From: Vibrio sp. Isolate32
GTDB taxonomy: Bacteria > Pseudomonadota > Gammaproteobacteria > Enterobacterales > Vibrionaceae
Length of the DNA: 64,000 nt
Direction: 5' to 3'
Assembly (NCBI RefSeq): GCF_022397955.1
Contig: NZ_JAKEUQ010000007.1
Span: 27,927 to 91,926, forward strand
The stretch's first letter is position 1; each line of letters begins with the position of its first letter. Position numbers and translations under genes: made by a program. Positions 7,987-17,396 of the stretch are shown here, one piece after another. The notes beneath the pieces were generated by a model. The model was not told where the DNA came from and did no database searches. It saw nothing but the letters and a program-made list of their open reading frames with translations.

Positions 7987-9819
7987 ATGCGCCAAGGTTT
8001 ACCCACTCTATTATTTGCACTTGCTCCCTGCTTAATGACACCTGCTGTTTTCGCTGAAGCAACACCACCAGCAATCACGGCCGCGTCTGTTACTGATCTT
8101 GAAAGTTCGCTTTTCGAGAAGCATGCCGAGTTAACGGCTATAGAAAAGAAAGTCGCAGACAAACAAAACCAAGTCGACAACCAAGCACAGCAAACGGCAC
8201 GTCTCGCTGAACTATCTGTGGAAGCAGAACAAAAACTTGCAGCGGCCAAAGCAAGCCTAGAGCAAGATTACACGCGCATGATTGATGAGCCAGACTTCGA
8301 TATCTCGACGGCTCAAAATCACTTCCAAGACGCATGGAAAACCGTGAAAGAAGGCAAACTTGCAATTTCTGACTCTAAGCAGAAGCAGCAAGGTTTGGCT
8401 ATGGAGCTTGAAGCTATCCAAGCCGAGAAAGCAGCAACCGAAACAGCCATCGCACAGCTAGAGCAAGACAAGCTGAGAGCAAGAGCTGAAAGACTCAGAA
8501 ACGAGATCACCCAGACACAAGAGCAGACAGTCAGCTTTACCAATCGTTGTAGCAGCGACATGACATTAGCCCAATGTTCTGATCAAACGGTAACCCTAGC
8601 GCTTCAGAAGGCGGTGAAACAGTTCCAACACAGCCTGATTGATAACACGACAGAGTCGAAAACCGTTAAAGAGCACTTGTCGTCTACATCACTGAACATT
8701 CACGTTCTGCAACACAAAGTGACCTCTTCAGGCTTCTCGGAAGATAACCGCTACCGCGCTGTCATCTCTGCGAACCTAGAAACTCGCCCAAACAAGAACA
8801 CCCCTTGTCGCCTGCTTGGTATTCAGTCATCCAACTGTTTCACACAAACTGATCAACAAGCCAACGACCAACAAAAAGAAGTCGCTTGGGTTAACTTGGT
8901 AGTTCGCTCAAATCAGTATAACGACAAAGTACTAATCAACGGCGTCAACTACGGCAGCACTCCTGTTGAAGTGATGCTGCCAACCGGTCCGCACATGGTG
9001 ACGATCGAGAAAGAAGGCTACATCTCTTTCCACCAAGAGCTAAAAATAACTCGCGATCACAACCTAAGAGCCGTGTTACAAGCCAAGCAAAATAACTTAA
9101 ACGTGGGCACCAAGTTTGCGGATCCGATGAAAGATAGCACTCAGAGCCCTGAAATGATTGTTGTCGGCTCTGGTCGTTACCTACTGGGTGAAAACAGCGC
9201 CAAGCAAGTGACAATAAAACAGCCGTTTGCCTTAGCTGCAACCCCAACACGTGTACAAGACTTTAGAGCGTTTGTAGAGAGCACTGGCTACCAAACCGAT
9301 GCAGAGCTAATGAATACCTGCGATACCTTCGCCAATGCTGAAATTACCTCTGTTGCCGACAGTGACTGGCAAAAACCGGGCTTCAAGCAAGCAGACAATT
9401 CACCAGTAGTGTGTGTCAGTCAGAATGATGCGATGGCCTACACTCGTTGGTTATCCAAGAACACGGGCTTTACCTATCGCTTACCAACACCACAAGAGTG
9501 GGAAGCGGCAGCAAGAGCAGGCCAAGAAACCAACTTCTGGTGGGGTAATGAGTTCCGTTCAGGTAAAGCGAATACGGGGTGGGCAGGCACACCGTGGTCA
9601 AATGTAAGTACCTCTCCGGTAAAATCATTCATGCCAACACCAACAGGTTTCTACGACATGGTAGGTAATGTATGGGAGTGGACAACCATTCAGAAAGGCC
9701 TAGCCAAAGGTGGGGCGTGGAGCTTCTCTCCTGAAGAAGCCAAAGCATTTAACGAGCTATACGTTCCGCCTTCAACAGCAGCCAACTATCTTGGCTTTAG
9801 AGTGTTACGAGAGCTATAA
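7987..9819 (+). CDS. Secreted coiled-coil / PEGA / formylglycine-generating-enzyme-like protein
   Basis: A 610-residue precursor with a signal peptide (MRQGLPTLLFALAPCLMTPA, cleavage likely after VFA), a coiled coil to about residue 180, and a Cys-containing spacer (FTNRCSSDMTLAQCSD). A PEGA domain (VLINGVNYGSTPVEVMLPTG) is followed by a C-terminal sulfatase-modifying-factor fold (residues about 390-610) with YRLPTPQEWEAAARAGQET, FYDMVGNVWEWT, LAKGGAWSF and LGFRVLREL. This last domain belongs to the SUMF1/EgtB/PvdO superfamily. It aligns with the preceding gene up to the PEGA domain. I do not see an adjacent sulfatase that would be a substrate, so the domain may be structural or ligand-binding. 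The start ATG at 7987 fits the signal peptide. Confidence 0.78.
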   Translation: MRQGLPTLLFALAPCLMTPAVFAEATPPAITAASVTDLESSLFEKHAELTAIEKKVADKQNQVDNQAQQTARLAELSVEAEQKLAAAKASLEQDYTRMIDEPDFDISTAQNHFQDAWKTVKEGKLAISDSKQKQQGLAMELEAIQAEKAATETAIAQLEQDKLRARAERLRNEITQTQEQTVSFTNRCSSDMTLAQCSDQTVTLALQKAVKQFQHSLIDNTTESKTVKEHLSSTSLNIHVLQHKVTSSGFSEDNRYRAVISANLETRPNKNTPCRLLGIQSSNCFTQTDQQANDQQKEVAWVNLVVRSNQYNDKVLINGVNYGSTPVEVMLPTGPHMVTIEKEGYISFHQELKITRDHNLRAVLQAKQNNLNVGTKFADPMKDSTQSPEMIVVGSGRYLLGENSAKQVTIKQPFALAATPTRVQDFRAFVESTGYQTDAELMNTCDTFANAEITSVADSDWQKPGFKQADNSPVVCVSQNDAMAYTRWLSKNTGFTYRLPTPQEWEAAARAGQETNFWWGNEFRSGKANTGWAGTPWSNVSTSPVKSFMPTPTGFYDMVGNVWEWTTIQKGLAKGGAWSFSPEEAKAFNELYVPPSTAANYLGFRVLREL

Positions 9820-9892
9820 GCTCACGATAACTCGTACCATTGTTTAAAATATTTACTCTAGGCTCTCATTTATCGCATTGAATTGTGTTTAT

Positions 9893-9908
9893 AGGGGAAT
9901 TCCCCCCT
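9893..9908 (+). promoter_or_regulatory. VqmA operator at the vqmR promoter
   Basis: AGGGGAATTCCCCCCT is a G-run/AATT/C-run palindrome closely resembling the V. cholerae VqmA-binding site (G-run, A/T centre, C-run) at vqmR. It is centred near 9900. A -10-like TAGATT lies at 9931-9936, which puts the palindrome about 43 bp upstream of a start near 9943, a suitable place for an activator. Confidence 0.82.
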
Positions 9909-9942
9909 TATGCATGAGCACGCCTAGGAGTAGATTCGTCGA

Positions 9943-10085
9943 TAGAGTAGTAAGTCACTCTGGGTATCTAACTGATGCCTCAGCTTAATTTGCCTGACCC
10001 TCGTAAACTAAGCTGAAAATCTTCTACATGTCGACAAGGCATATCTTGTCTTTGGCCAGCCCCTCTTCAGGCTGGCTTTTTTTTT
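9943..10085 (+). ncRNA. vqmR: VqmR small regulatory RNA
   Basis: An intergenic transcript predicted between the VqmA operator and a strong intrinsic terminator, directly upstream of vqmA and in the same orientation, as in V. cholerae. The inferred length of about 143 nt agrees with the roughly 140-nt V. cholerae VqmR. The 5' end is placed from the TAGATT -10-like hexamer and is uncertain by several bases. VqmR is an Hfq-dependent trans-acting sRNA activated by VqmA bound to DPO (3,5-dimethylpyrazin-2-ol); in V. cholerae it represses vpsT and other targets. The single-stranded stretch around 9995-10015 (CCTGACCCTCGTAAAC) is a plausible pairing region. Confidence 0.85.
10055..10085 (+). terminator. 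Intrinsic terminator of vqmR
   Basis: GCCAGCC (10055-10061) pairs with GGCTGGC (10070-10076) around an 8-nt loop and is followed by nine T residues (10077-10085). This is a canonical rho-independent terminator and the Hfq-binding tail of the sRNA. Confidence 0.93.
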
Positions 10086-10259
10086 GCCTATCGTTCACGC
10101 GGTTCGCCTATCTATTACTCGTAAATCATGCAGTTATTCAACACTCTGATTAACGAAAACTCACCCCATCTTTTCTACACGTATTCCAACCTGTAATTGC
10201 CATTGCAGTGCAATAGTAAACTGATATCATTGCAACATCGCCATCTACGAGATAAAACC

Positions 10260-10979
10260 TTGCCAGAATCACTAAACCCCATACATCGTTCTTTGTTCGA
10301 ACAACTTCCAGGCTGCTGGGGCTGTAAAGATACTGACTCTGTTTTCGTATACGCAAACCTCGCTTACAACCAGTTGATCGGCTTAAAACCGGGTGAGAGT
10401 TGTACTGGATTGACAGATTTCGATATGCCGAGCCAAACCATCGAATGCGCGCAAGACTTTAGGGCTCAAGATCAGCATGTAATGGAAACGCGTTCGACAC
10501 TCAAGATCCTTGATATTCACCCCTACCCCGATGGACGCTGGCACGCCCATATCTTCACCAAAACGCCTTGGCTTGATGACAACGACAACGTACAAGGCAC
10601 CATCTTCTATGGGCAAGAGCTGACTGATACGGCGATTTTAGAAGTAGGTCATTGGGTGTGTCAGGCAACTTGCGCCAAAGACAATCAGGCATCGATCGCA
10701 GGCTCAACACCGCGTGTGTCTAAACTGCAAAAGAAGCTGACCTCACGTGAATCAGAGGTCCTATTTTTGCTGCTGTTCGGTAAGAAACCTCAATACATTG
10801 CATTGACGTTAAACATCTCAATCAAGACGGTCGAAGGGCATGTCGCAAGGCTCAAGCAAAAGTTTGATGCACGCAGTAAGAGCCAGTTAATCGAGTATGC
10901 ATTGGATTCAGGGTTAGGCTCTGTGATTCCTGAAACCTTACTCAAGAAACAGATCTCTGTGGTTCTACACAGCGACTGA
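10260..10979 (+). CDS. vqmA: VqmA, DPO-responsive quorum-sensing transcription factor
   Basis: A cytoplasmic receptor-regulator with an N-terminal PAS domain (LFEQLPGCWGCKDTDSVFVY, DIHPYPDGRWHAHIFTKTPW, GTIFYGQELTDTAILEVGHW) and a C-terminal LuxR-type helix-turn-helix (KLTSRESEVLFLLLFGKKPQ, ISIKTVEGHVARLKQKF). These match V. cholerae VqmA closely. I chose the TTG at 10260 (239 aa, beginning LPESLNPIHRSLFEQLPG) because it gives the same N-terminus length as V. cholerae. A TTG at 10197 would add 21 residues. The gene lies 175 bp after vqmR, and its product should activate vqmR through the palindrome at 9893. It ends before a terminator shared with pdxH. Confidence 0.93.
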   Translation: MPESLNPIHRSLFEQLPGCWGCKDTDSVFVYANLAYNQLIGLKPGESCTGLTDFDMPSQTIECAQDFRAQDQHVMETRSTLKILDIHPYPDGRWHAHIFTKTPWLDDNDNVQGTIFYGQELTDTAILEVGHWVCQATCAKDNQASIAGSTPRVSKLQKKLTSRESEVLFLLLFGKKPQYIALTLNISIKTVEGHVARLKQKFDARSKSQLIEYALDSGLGSVIPETLLKKQISVVLHSD

Positions 10980-11024
10980 TTAACGACTCACAACGCCCAG
11001 AAAGTTGAAAATATAGACAAAAAA

Positions 11025-11061
11025 ATACCGTTGATGTGGATGAACACAAAATCAACGGTAT
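11025..11061. terminator. Bidirectional terminator between vqmA and pdxH
   Basis: ATACCGTTGAT (11025-11035) pairs perfectly with ATCAACGGTAT (11051-11061) across a 15-nt loop. A-rich sequence precedes it and T-rich sequence follows, so it can end both convergent genes. Confidence 0.85.
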
Positions 11062-11106
11062 CTTCTTAATTTTACTCTCTTTGCTGCTTAGTCCGGCAGA
11101 CTCAAA

Positions 11107-11742
11107 CTATGGCGCTAGACGATCAATGTCCCAGTTGTTGTCTTGACGTGAGAACAAGAAGCGATCATGCAAGCGGTGCTCACCACCTTGCCAAAATTCA
11201 ATGCTATCGACGCGCACTCGGAAACCACCCCAGAAAGAAGGCACTGGGATCTCACCTTTTGCAAACTTCTGTTTAAGCTCTAGATACTTGCCTTCTAAGA
11301 TGCCACGAGCAGAGATACGACTACTTTGTTTACTTGCAATAGCTGCCAATTGGCTCTCTTTTGGACGAGACGAGAAGTACTTCATGTTTTCCATCGCCGT
11401 CAGCTTTTCAGCCGTACCAGCAACATGAACTTGTCGCTCTAAAGGATGCCAAGGGAAATGCAAACTGATCTTGCTGTTGTGCTCAAGTTGCTGCGCTTTA
11501 CGGCTACCTAGGTTGGTGTAGAAAACGAAACCATCTTTATCAACATTCTTTAGCAAAACAATGCGCTGGAATGGTTGTCCATTTTCATCAACCGTCGCCA
11601 CTGTCATTGCCGTCGGATCCGTCAACTTAGCTTCAATCGCTTGCTCTAACCAAAGGTTAAATTGGTCAATTGGGTCTGCGGCTAAGTCTTTACGTCTCAA
11701 TCCACCCTGAGCGTATTCACGACGAATGTCTGTCAGTTCCAT
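11107..11742 (-). CDS. pdxH: PdxH pyridoxamine/pyridoxine 5'-phosphate oxidase
   Basis: A 211-residue FMN flavoenzyme that makes pyridoxal 5'-phosphate in the final oxidative step of vitamin B6 synthesis and salvage. Family signatures include [56 protein letters not shown], and the terminal signature [20 protein letters not shown] with HDRFLFSR. The longer frame begins at 11796, but the ATG at 11742 is preceded by AGGAG at good spacing and gives the expected N-terminus [10 protein letters not shown]. It is a single gene, convergent with vqmA; the same pair is adjacent in V. cholerae. Confidence 0.96.
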   Translation of the reverse strand: MELTDIRREYAQGGLRRKDLAADPIDQFNLWLEQAIEAKLTDPTAMTVATVDENGQPFQRIVLLKNVDKDGFVFYTNLGSRKAQQLEHNSKISLHFPWHPLERQVHVAGTAEKLTAMENMKYFSSRPKESQLAAIASKQSSRISARGILEGKYLELKQKFAKGEIPVPSFWGGFRVRVDSIEFWQGGEHRLHDRFLFSRQDNNWDIDRLAP

Positions 11743-11909
11743 TTGGTTGCTCCTTTTAATTTTTTTGTGATTCTGCGCCGTAATCCTTTGAAACACAAGT
11801 CTAAGCCTTGGTTTTGTCTCATTGAAGGTGCTCTGTGTTAACGAGATCTCGGTACGCCAACCATCATATTGATAGTCTATATGTAAACTGATTGTAACTT
11901 GAGTTTCTC

Positions 11910-13790
11910 GTGTCTAAAAAACTGTCTAACCTGATCACGCCTTTTGTATTTTTCTCATTGATATTGGGAGCGGCAGGGCTAACCGCAACTCACTTTTTGG
12001 CAGGTCAATACCAAGAGCAAGTTGTCACACAACAACTCAACGAAGCGGCGAACAAAGCCAACCTACAGATCGATTCTGAATTAGATAAGTTCAAACAAAT
12101 TCCCGACTTGCTCAGCCACGATCCACGCCTGCTGTCCTACTTTGATAAATCACTAAAGACCGACAAAATCTCCACAGCTGAACTCAACACCTTGTTATTC
12201 GAATGGTCGGGGCAAAGCCAAGCCGATACCATCTACATCCACGATCCGAGCGGCACCGTGGTTGCCTCAAGTAACTATCGAAAACCTCGAACTTTCGTTG
12301 GCGAAAACTTCGCGTTTCGCCCCTACTTTGCGTCCGCAATAAAAGGCCATAAAACCCAATATGTCGCACTCGGCGCTCGCTCTGATGTACGAGGCTATTT
12401 CTTATCTTCACCACTTTATATCGACGATGACATCGTAGGCGTCATCACGGTGAAAGTAAGCTTAGAAAACCTAGAAAATATTCTAACTAGCGACGACTTT
12501 GAGATTGTGGTGCTTGATTCCAACCAAGTGGTGTTTCTCTCTAGTCAGGCACCTTGGCTTTATCACTCATTACTCCCATTAACGGATCAACAGCAACAAG
12601 ATATCGCAGCGCAACGCCAATACGGTCAAAACAAAATTTCGATCATTGATGCGTTTAACTCTACGAACCAAACAACCGATGCAAGCAAAGTGCTTACTGA
12701 AAACCAGTTATTTAAACTTGGGACTTTTAACCTATACCCTGCCGTTACCAGTGACAACCAGTACCAAGTCGTTGCTATCAAGGACACAAGATCCGAACTA
12801 CTCAAGGTGCTGCAGCTCGACGTTATCTTCATCGTGATTTACAGCTTGGTCGTGCTCATTGCTTGGTCGTGGCGCCAAACCTACCTCGCGAAAGTGGCAC
12901 TGACTGAGCTCAATCAGAACTTAGAGCAAACCGTAGATAAGCGAACTCAGTATCTGAAGCAATCCAATCAACAACTTCAACAGACACTCTTTCAATATCA
13001 AGAGTCTCAATTGAAGTTAAAACAGACAGAGCAAGAGCTCACGCAAACCGCTAAGTTAGCCGTACTGGGTGAGCTGTCAGCCAGTATTAACCACGAGATT
13101 AATCAACCACTTGCTGCACTTAGAACCTACAGCGAAAACAGCGTCAAACTGCTTGAGATGGGACGTTCAGACTTAGTAAAAAGTAATCTGGATAAAATGA
13201 TCGCGCTAAACACTTCAATTACCGAGATCATTGCTCGCCTTAAGGTATTTACACGCAAGGTAACCAAGCAAGAACATCACGTGGCGAATCTGCATCAAGC
13301 GATCAACAACGCCACCAGCATTCTCAGCGCACTGATGATCAAACAAGGTATTACCCTTAGGTTAAGTACCGTGCCAGATGACATTAATATCGCGATTCAC
13401 CCAACCGAGCTTGAGCAAGTGTTGGTTAACCTGATGCACAATGCAACACAAGCGCTTTCGCAGCAAGCCGCGCAACAAGTAGGGCTTCAAAACGACTTAG
13501 AAACTCAAGAAGGGAATCAACTGACCATTCCTCAAATTGGCGTAGAGTGGCAGCTTAATGATGATGCCTGTCAACTGATCATTTGGGATAACGGAATTGG
13601 TATCGCCAGCGACAAACTTGAACATTTGTTCGACCCATTTTTTACCACTAAGCCCGAAGGGTTAGGGCTCGGACTTTCGATATCGAAGCGAATCATTGAA
13701 GCCTATCACGGCACGATCAGCGCAACCCAGCTCGAGCCTTCAGGCATGGTATTCTCTCTGAATATTCCACTGTACCAAAATAAAGGCTAA
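11910..13790 (+). CDS. DctB-like membrane sensor histidine kinase
   Basis: A 626-residue inner-membrane kinase with a transmembrane segment near residues 9-28 and a large periplasmic dCache-type sensor ([40 protein letters not shown]). A second transmembrane helix lies near 295-315, followed by a coiled coil, a HisKA domain with phospho-acceptor His in [20 protein letters not shown], and an HATPase domain ([45 protein letters not shown]). This layout is that of C4-dicarboxylate sensor DctB. It forms a pair with the response regulator 44 bp downstream. The ligand is unknown, and no dicarboxylate transporter is nearby. Confidence 0.88.
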   Translation: MSKKLSNLITPFVFFSLILGAAGLTATHFLAGQYQEQVVTQQLNEAANKANLQIDSELDKFKQIPDLLSHDPRLLSYFDKSLKTDKISTAELNTLLFEWSGQSQADTIYIHDPSGTVVASSNYRKPRTFVGENFAFRPYFASAIKGHKTQYVALGARSDVRGYFLSSPLYIDDDIVGVITVKVSLENLENILTSDDFEIVVLDSNQVVFLSSQAPWLYHSLLPLTDQQQQDIAAQRQYGQNKISIIDAFNSTNQTTDASKVLTENQLFKLGTFNLYPAVTSDNQYQVVAIKDTRSELLKVLQLDVIFIVIYSLVVLIAWSWRQTYLAKVALTELNQNLEQTVDKRTQYLKQSNQQLQQTLFQYQESQLKLKQTEQELTQTAKLAVLGELSASINHEINQPLAALRTYSENSVKLLEMGRSDLVKSNLDKMIALNTSITEIIARLKVFTRKVTKQEHHVANLHQAINNATSILSALMIKQGITLRLSTVPDDINIAIHPTELEQVLVNLMHNATQALSQQAAQQVGLQNDLETQEGNQLTIPQIGVEWQLNDDACQLIIWDNGIGIASDKLEHLFDPFFTTKPEGLGLGLSISKRIIEAYHGTISATQLEPSGMVFSLNIPLYQNKG

Positions 13791-13834
13791 CAGACTGTTA
13801 TTAAAAGCTTTCTTCAACATTAAGGACTCAACAC

Positions 13835-15157
13835 TTGCACTCTATGCCTAAACTCTACTTTGTCGATGATGAACCCGCAATTCGCGACTCGGTAGAACAA
13901 GCCATGCTCATTGAAGGTATCGATATTGTCTGCTTTCCGAATGCCATCGAGGCTCTCAAGCAGATTAACATCACGCAAGCAGGCATTGTGATCACCGATA
14001 TTCACATGCCAGTGATGGATGGCATTCAATTTACGCAAAAGCTGTTGAGTCAAAATCCGAATTTTCAAATCATTGTTCTCACTGGTCACGGTGACGTGCA
14101 AACCGCCGTTTCTGCCATGAAGTCCGGCGCTTATGATTTTCTTGAGAAGCCGTTTGTTGTTGATGCGCTATTAACGGCAGTAAAAAAAGCAGCCGATAAG
14201 CTCGCTTTAGTTGAAGAGAACAATCTACTCAGAAAAGAGCTCGCGATGCAAAATCAAGTTGGCCCAAAGCTGATTGGTCAATCTCAATCAATACAGGCGT
14301 TGCGCCGCGAATTGATCACCTTAGATTGCAAACAGAACCCGCTGTTACTGTTTGTTGGCGACATAGGAACAGGTAAACGAATCACCGCGCAGTACACTCA
14401 CGATTTACACAGCCATCCCACCGCTGAACTTTGTCCGGTTGCTGCGTTTAATTTGCCACGCAATGACGAAACGACATTTCATCAGTTTGTCCTACAGCTC
14501 TTTCACAAACATCAAGGCGGAACACTCTATATCCATGAAACAGAAGCATTAACTTCAGAGCAATGGCAGTGGTTGACGGCTTTAAAACCGACTCTACTTC
14601 GAGAAAACTCATGTAAGACAAGTGCAACTTGTATCATTATCGCAACTGCAGTAGTACCGACTACAATTACAAGTGAACTGCGCCGATTTGACTTACTGCC
14701 TTTGGCGCAACGAACAGAGGATATTGGCTCTTTGTTCAAACACTTTGCTAGAGGTGCAGCAAGTCGTTACCAGTTGCCACCGCCAGTGATCACAGAGAAA
14801 GAGATTCAACGCTTGATAGCCACTCACTGGGGCGAAAATATTCGCCAGCTTCGTCAACATGCTGAATTACGAGCGCTCACTCAAGTGAAGCAGCCAGTCC
14901 TCGACAGTGATGAGGTGGAATCAAATGATAAACAAGAGCAAACTGATAACCGCTCGCTTACTACCGGCGTTGAAGAACAGCAGCTGTCATTAAGCCAACG
15001 AACCGACAGCTTTGAACAAATCCTTTTGGTTGAAGCACTGCATCGCCATCAGGGGCGCTTAAAAGATGTACAACAAGAGCTTCAAATATCAAGAAAAACC
15101 CTCTATGACAAGCTAAGAAAGCACCAACTCGACAAAACAGATTTCAAAACCAGATAA
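13835..15157 (+). CDS. DctD-like response regulator with degenerate sigma-54 AAA+ domain
   Basis: A 440-residue regulator with an intact receiver domain (phospho-acceptor Asp in VITDIHMPVMDG, Lys in FLEKPFVV), an AAA+ module, and a Fis-type helix-turn-helix (RLKDVQQELQISRKTLYDKL). The AAA+ module keeps a Walker A loop (GDIGTGKRITAQ near residue 173). It lacks the GAFTGA loop that contacts sigma-54; about 20 residues are missing between VAAFN and GGTLYI. Walker B reads GGTLYIHETEAL, with His where Asp is normal. The reading frame is intact, so this looks like functional divergence: probably a DNA-binding regulator that no longer activates sigma-54. The TTG at 13835 has AAGGA eight bases upstream; an ATG at 13844 is the alternative start. 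Confidence 0.85.
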   Translation: MHSMPKLYFVDDEPAIRDSVEQAMLIEGIDIVCFPNAIEALKQINITQAGIVITDIHMPVMDGIQFTQKLLSQNPNFQIIVLTGHGDVQTAVSAMKSGAYDFLEKPFVVDALLTAVKKAADKLALVEENNLLRKELAMQNQVGPKLIGQSQSIQALRRELITLDCKQNPLLLFVGDIGTGKRITAQYTHDLHSHPTAELCPVAAFNLPRNDETTFHQFVLQLFHKHQGGTLYIHETEALTSEQWQWLTALKPTLLRENSCKTSATCIIIATAVVPTTITSELRRFDLLPLAQRTEDIGSLFKHFARGAASRYQLPPPVITEKEIQRLIATHWGENIRQLRQHAELRALTQVKQPVLDSDEVESNDKQEQTDNRSLTTGVEEQQLSLSQRTDSFEQILLVEALHRHQGRLKDVQQELQISRKTLYDKLRKHQLDKTDFKTR

Positions 15158-15271
15158 GAATTAAAATATGTATATAAATTCAAATATTTAAAGGAGCAAT
15201 TTCTTAACATTTATCAAAAGTAGGAATACACTCAATAGGCTTGCACTTTTATTTAGCGAACAAGGACTGTT

Positions 15272-16663
15272 ATGAGTCAGAAAAATTTCAGCAAATTGAA
15301 CGAGACCGAGCTTGAGTATGTCGATGATAAAACAGCGGCACTGCTCCTCAATACGCCGACCAGTGCGCGTATTATGTTGTGGGTGATCGTTCTGTTTTTT
15401 ATTGCTGCTGTTGGCTGGTCTGCTTGGGCAGAGATCGACAAAGTTACCGTTGGCCAAGGCAAAGTGATCCCTTCCTCTCAAATCCAAATCGTGCAAAACC
15501 TTGAAGGTGGCTTAGTTAAAGAGATCTTAGTAAAAGAAGGACAACAAGTTCAAAAAGGCCAGCAACTACTTTTAATCGATGACACACGATTCCGCTCTGA
15601 CTTCCGTGAGCGTGAACAGCAAGTTGCCAACTTAACCGCCAACGTATTGATGCTTTCCGCATCGTTAACCAGCGTAGTAATCAACGAGGACTTTAACGAA
15701 AAAGAGTGGAAGAAAAGTGTCACTCTTGATTATGGAAAACTCGCTTTCCCACCTAAGTTTTACGAGGTTCAGCCAGACCTAGTTAATCGCCAAAAAGCAG
15801 AATACCGCCAAGATTTAAACAACCTTAAAAACCAACTTTCCGTTTTTGATCAACAAGTTGAACAGAAACAACAAGATCTTGTTGAAATAAAAGCGCGTGT
15901 GCGAAACCTAAAACAGAGTTACCAATTCGCTCGCCAAGAACTAGACATCACGAAGCCGCTTGCCGATGAAGGCGTAGTACCAAGAATTGAGTTGCTTAAG
16001 CTACAACGACAAGTCAACGACACTCGCCGAGAAATGACCTCAAGCGAGCTTAAAATCCCTCTACTACGCTCAGCAATCAAAGAAGCCATACTCAGCCGTA
16101 TCGATGCGGCTCTCAACTTCCGCTCGGAACAACAAGAAAAGCTCAACCAAGCACAAGATAAACTCTCTGCACTGACCGAATCTGCAGTTGGCCTAGAAGA
16201 CAGAGTAAACCGCACTGTAGTGGTCTCTCCTGTAACAGGTACAGTCAAAACACTTGGTATCAATACTGTCGGTGGCGTTATCCAACCGGGTATGAACATC
16301 GTTGAGATTGTGCCGACTGAAGACTCACTATTAGTCGAAGCAAAAATCGCCCCGCAAGATATTGCATTCCTGCGTCCAGAATTGACCGCCATTGTTAAAT
16401 TCAGTGCCTACGACTTTACCAAATATGGTGGTCTAGAGGGTGTGTTAGAGCACATCAGTGCCGATACTACTCAAGATGAAGAAGGCAACAGCTTCTACAT
16501 CGTACGTATACGTACCAAAAAATACAGCTTTGGATATAACGAAGAGCTGCCTATCATTCCAGGTATGACGGCCTCTGTCGATATCATCACCGGCAAGAGA
16601 ACCGTGCTTGACTTTATGTTGAAGCCAATATTAAGCGCTCAAAGCAACGCGTTAAGAGAATAA
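15272..16663 (+). CDS. lapC: LapC-type membrane fusion protein of a type I secretion system
   Basis: A 463-residue HlyD-family adaptor that bridges the inner-membrane ABC exporter and a TolC-like outer-membrane channel. One transmembrane helix (residues about 30-52, MLWVIVLFFIAAVGWSAWAE) is followed by a lipoyl/barrel-sandwich half (IQIVQNLEGGLVKEILVKEG), long coiled-coil hairpins (residues about 180-310) and a beta-barrel region (VVVSPVTGTVKTLGINTVGG). AAGGA precedes the ATG. It is the first gene of lapC-lapG-lapD-lapB, all on the plus strand. The outer-membrane partner (LapE/TolC) is not in the window. Confidence 0.92.
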   Translation: MSQKNFSKLNETELEYVDDKTAALLLNTPTSARIMLWVIVLFFIAAVGWSAWAEIDKVTVGQGKVIPSSQIQIVQNLEGGLVKEILVKEGQQVQKGQQLLLIDDTRFRSDFREREQQVANLTANVLMLSASLTSVVINEDFNEKEWKKSVTLDYGKLAFPPKFYEVQPDLVNRQKAEYRQDLNNLKNQLSVFDQQVEQKQQDLVEIKARVRNLKQSYQFARQELDITKPLADEGVVPRIELLKLQRQVNDTRREMTSSELKIPLLRSAIKEAILSRIDAALNFRSEQQEKLNQAQDKLSALTESAVGLEDRVNRTVVVSPVTGTVKTLGINTVGGVIQPGMNIVEIVPTEDSLLVEAKIAPQDIAFLRPELTAIVKFSAYDFTKYGGLEGVLEHISADTTQDEEGNSFYIVRIRTKKYSFGYNEELPIIPGMTASVDIITGKRTVLDFMLKPILSAQSNALRE

Positions 16664-16722
16664 GGATATTGGATGTTGGGTAACGTCTTGCAAGACACTG
16701 CAAATAGATAAGAACAAAGGCT

Positions 16723-17391
16723 ATGAACTCTCGGATTTTACTATTGCTGATGCTCCTGACTTCTTTCACCTCTGTGGCGCTCAACAAGATCGACCAAAAG
16801 TGGATAGACACGGTCACTGTGACCTACGGAGAAAGAGCCGGAAAACGAGTGGCGACATGGCGCTCAAATATGACGTTATACGAAGGGTTAAGTGAAAAAG
16901 AGAAGCTGGATTCGGTAAACCGATTCTTCAACCAAATGTACTTTGCCGCTGACAACATGCTGTGGGGGAAGAATGACTACTGGGCGACACCACTGGAGTT
17001 TTTAGGAAGTAACGCGGGTGATTGCGAAGACTTCACTATCGCAAAATACTTCTCTTTACTTGAACTCGGCGTCCTAGATAAGAAATTACGATTGGTGTAC
17101 GTAAAAGCACTTGAGTTAAACCAATTTCATATGGTGTTGGCGTACTACTCAACACCCAGTGCAGAACCACTAATTTTGGATAACCTAAACCCTGAAATAA
17201 AACGTGGCTCTAAGCGACCAGACCTACGACCAATTTACAGTTTCAATGGTAAAAACCTTTGGTTAATTAAATCGGCAGCTGGCAGCGGTAAGCTGGCAGG
17301 GAAATCTTCAAGATTGAGCTTATGGAACGACCTACGTTCTCGTGAACGCAATCTAAAATTAAACAAACCCATTATCAATTACGATGAGTAG
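16723..17391 (+). CDS. lapG: LapG periplasmic cysteine protease
   Basis: A 222-residue bacterial transglutaminase-like cysteine proteinase that cuts the N-terminal region of LapA-type adhesins and frees cells from surfaces. A signal peptide (MNSRILLLLMLLTSFTSVAL) is followed by the catalytic triad: Cys101 (NAGDCEDFTIAKYF), His136 (NQFHMVLAYY) and Asp153 (LILDNLNPEI). The spacing of 35 and 17 residues is close to characterised LapG. A Ca2+-binding site is known in the family. lapD begins 5 bp after the stop, consistent with direct control of LapG by LapD. Confidence 0.95.
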   Translation: MNSRILLLLMLLTSFTSVALNKIDQKWIDTVTVTYGERAGKRVATWRSNMTLYEGLSEKEKLDSVNRFFNQMYFAADNMLWGKNDYWATPLEFLGSNAGDCEDFTIAKYFSLLELGVLDKKLRLVYVKALELNQFHMVLAYYSTPSAEPLILDNLNPEIKRGSKRPDLRPIYSFNGKNLWLIKSAAGSGKLAGKSSRLSLWNDLRSRERNLKLNKPIINYDE

Positions 17392-17396
17392 GTACA

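Noticed and set aside
15919..16392. 157-codon minus-strand frame opposite lapC
   Set aside because: It is antisense to a clear HlyD-family gene, is Ser/Thr-rich as expected of a shadow frame and has no upstream ribosome site.
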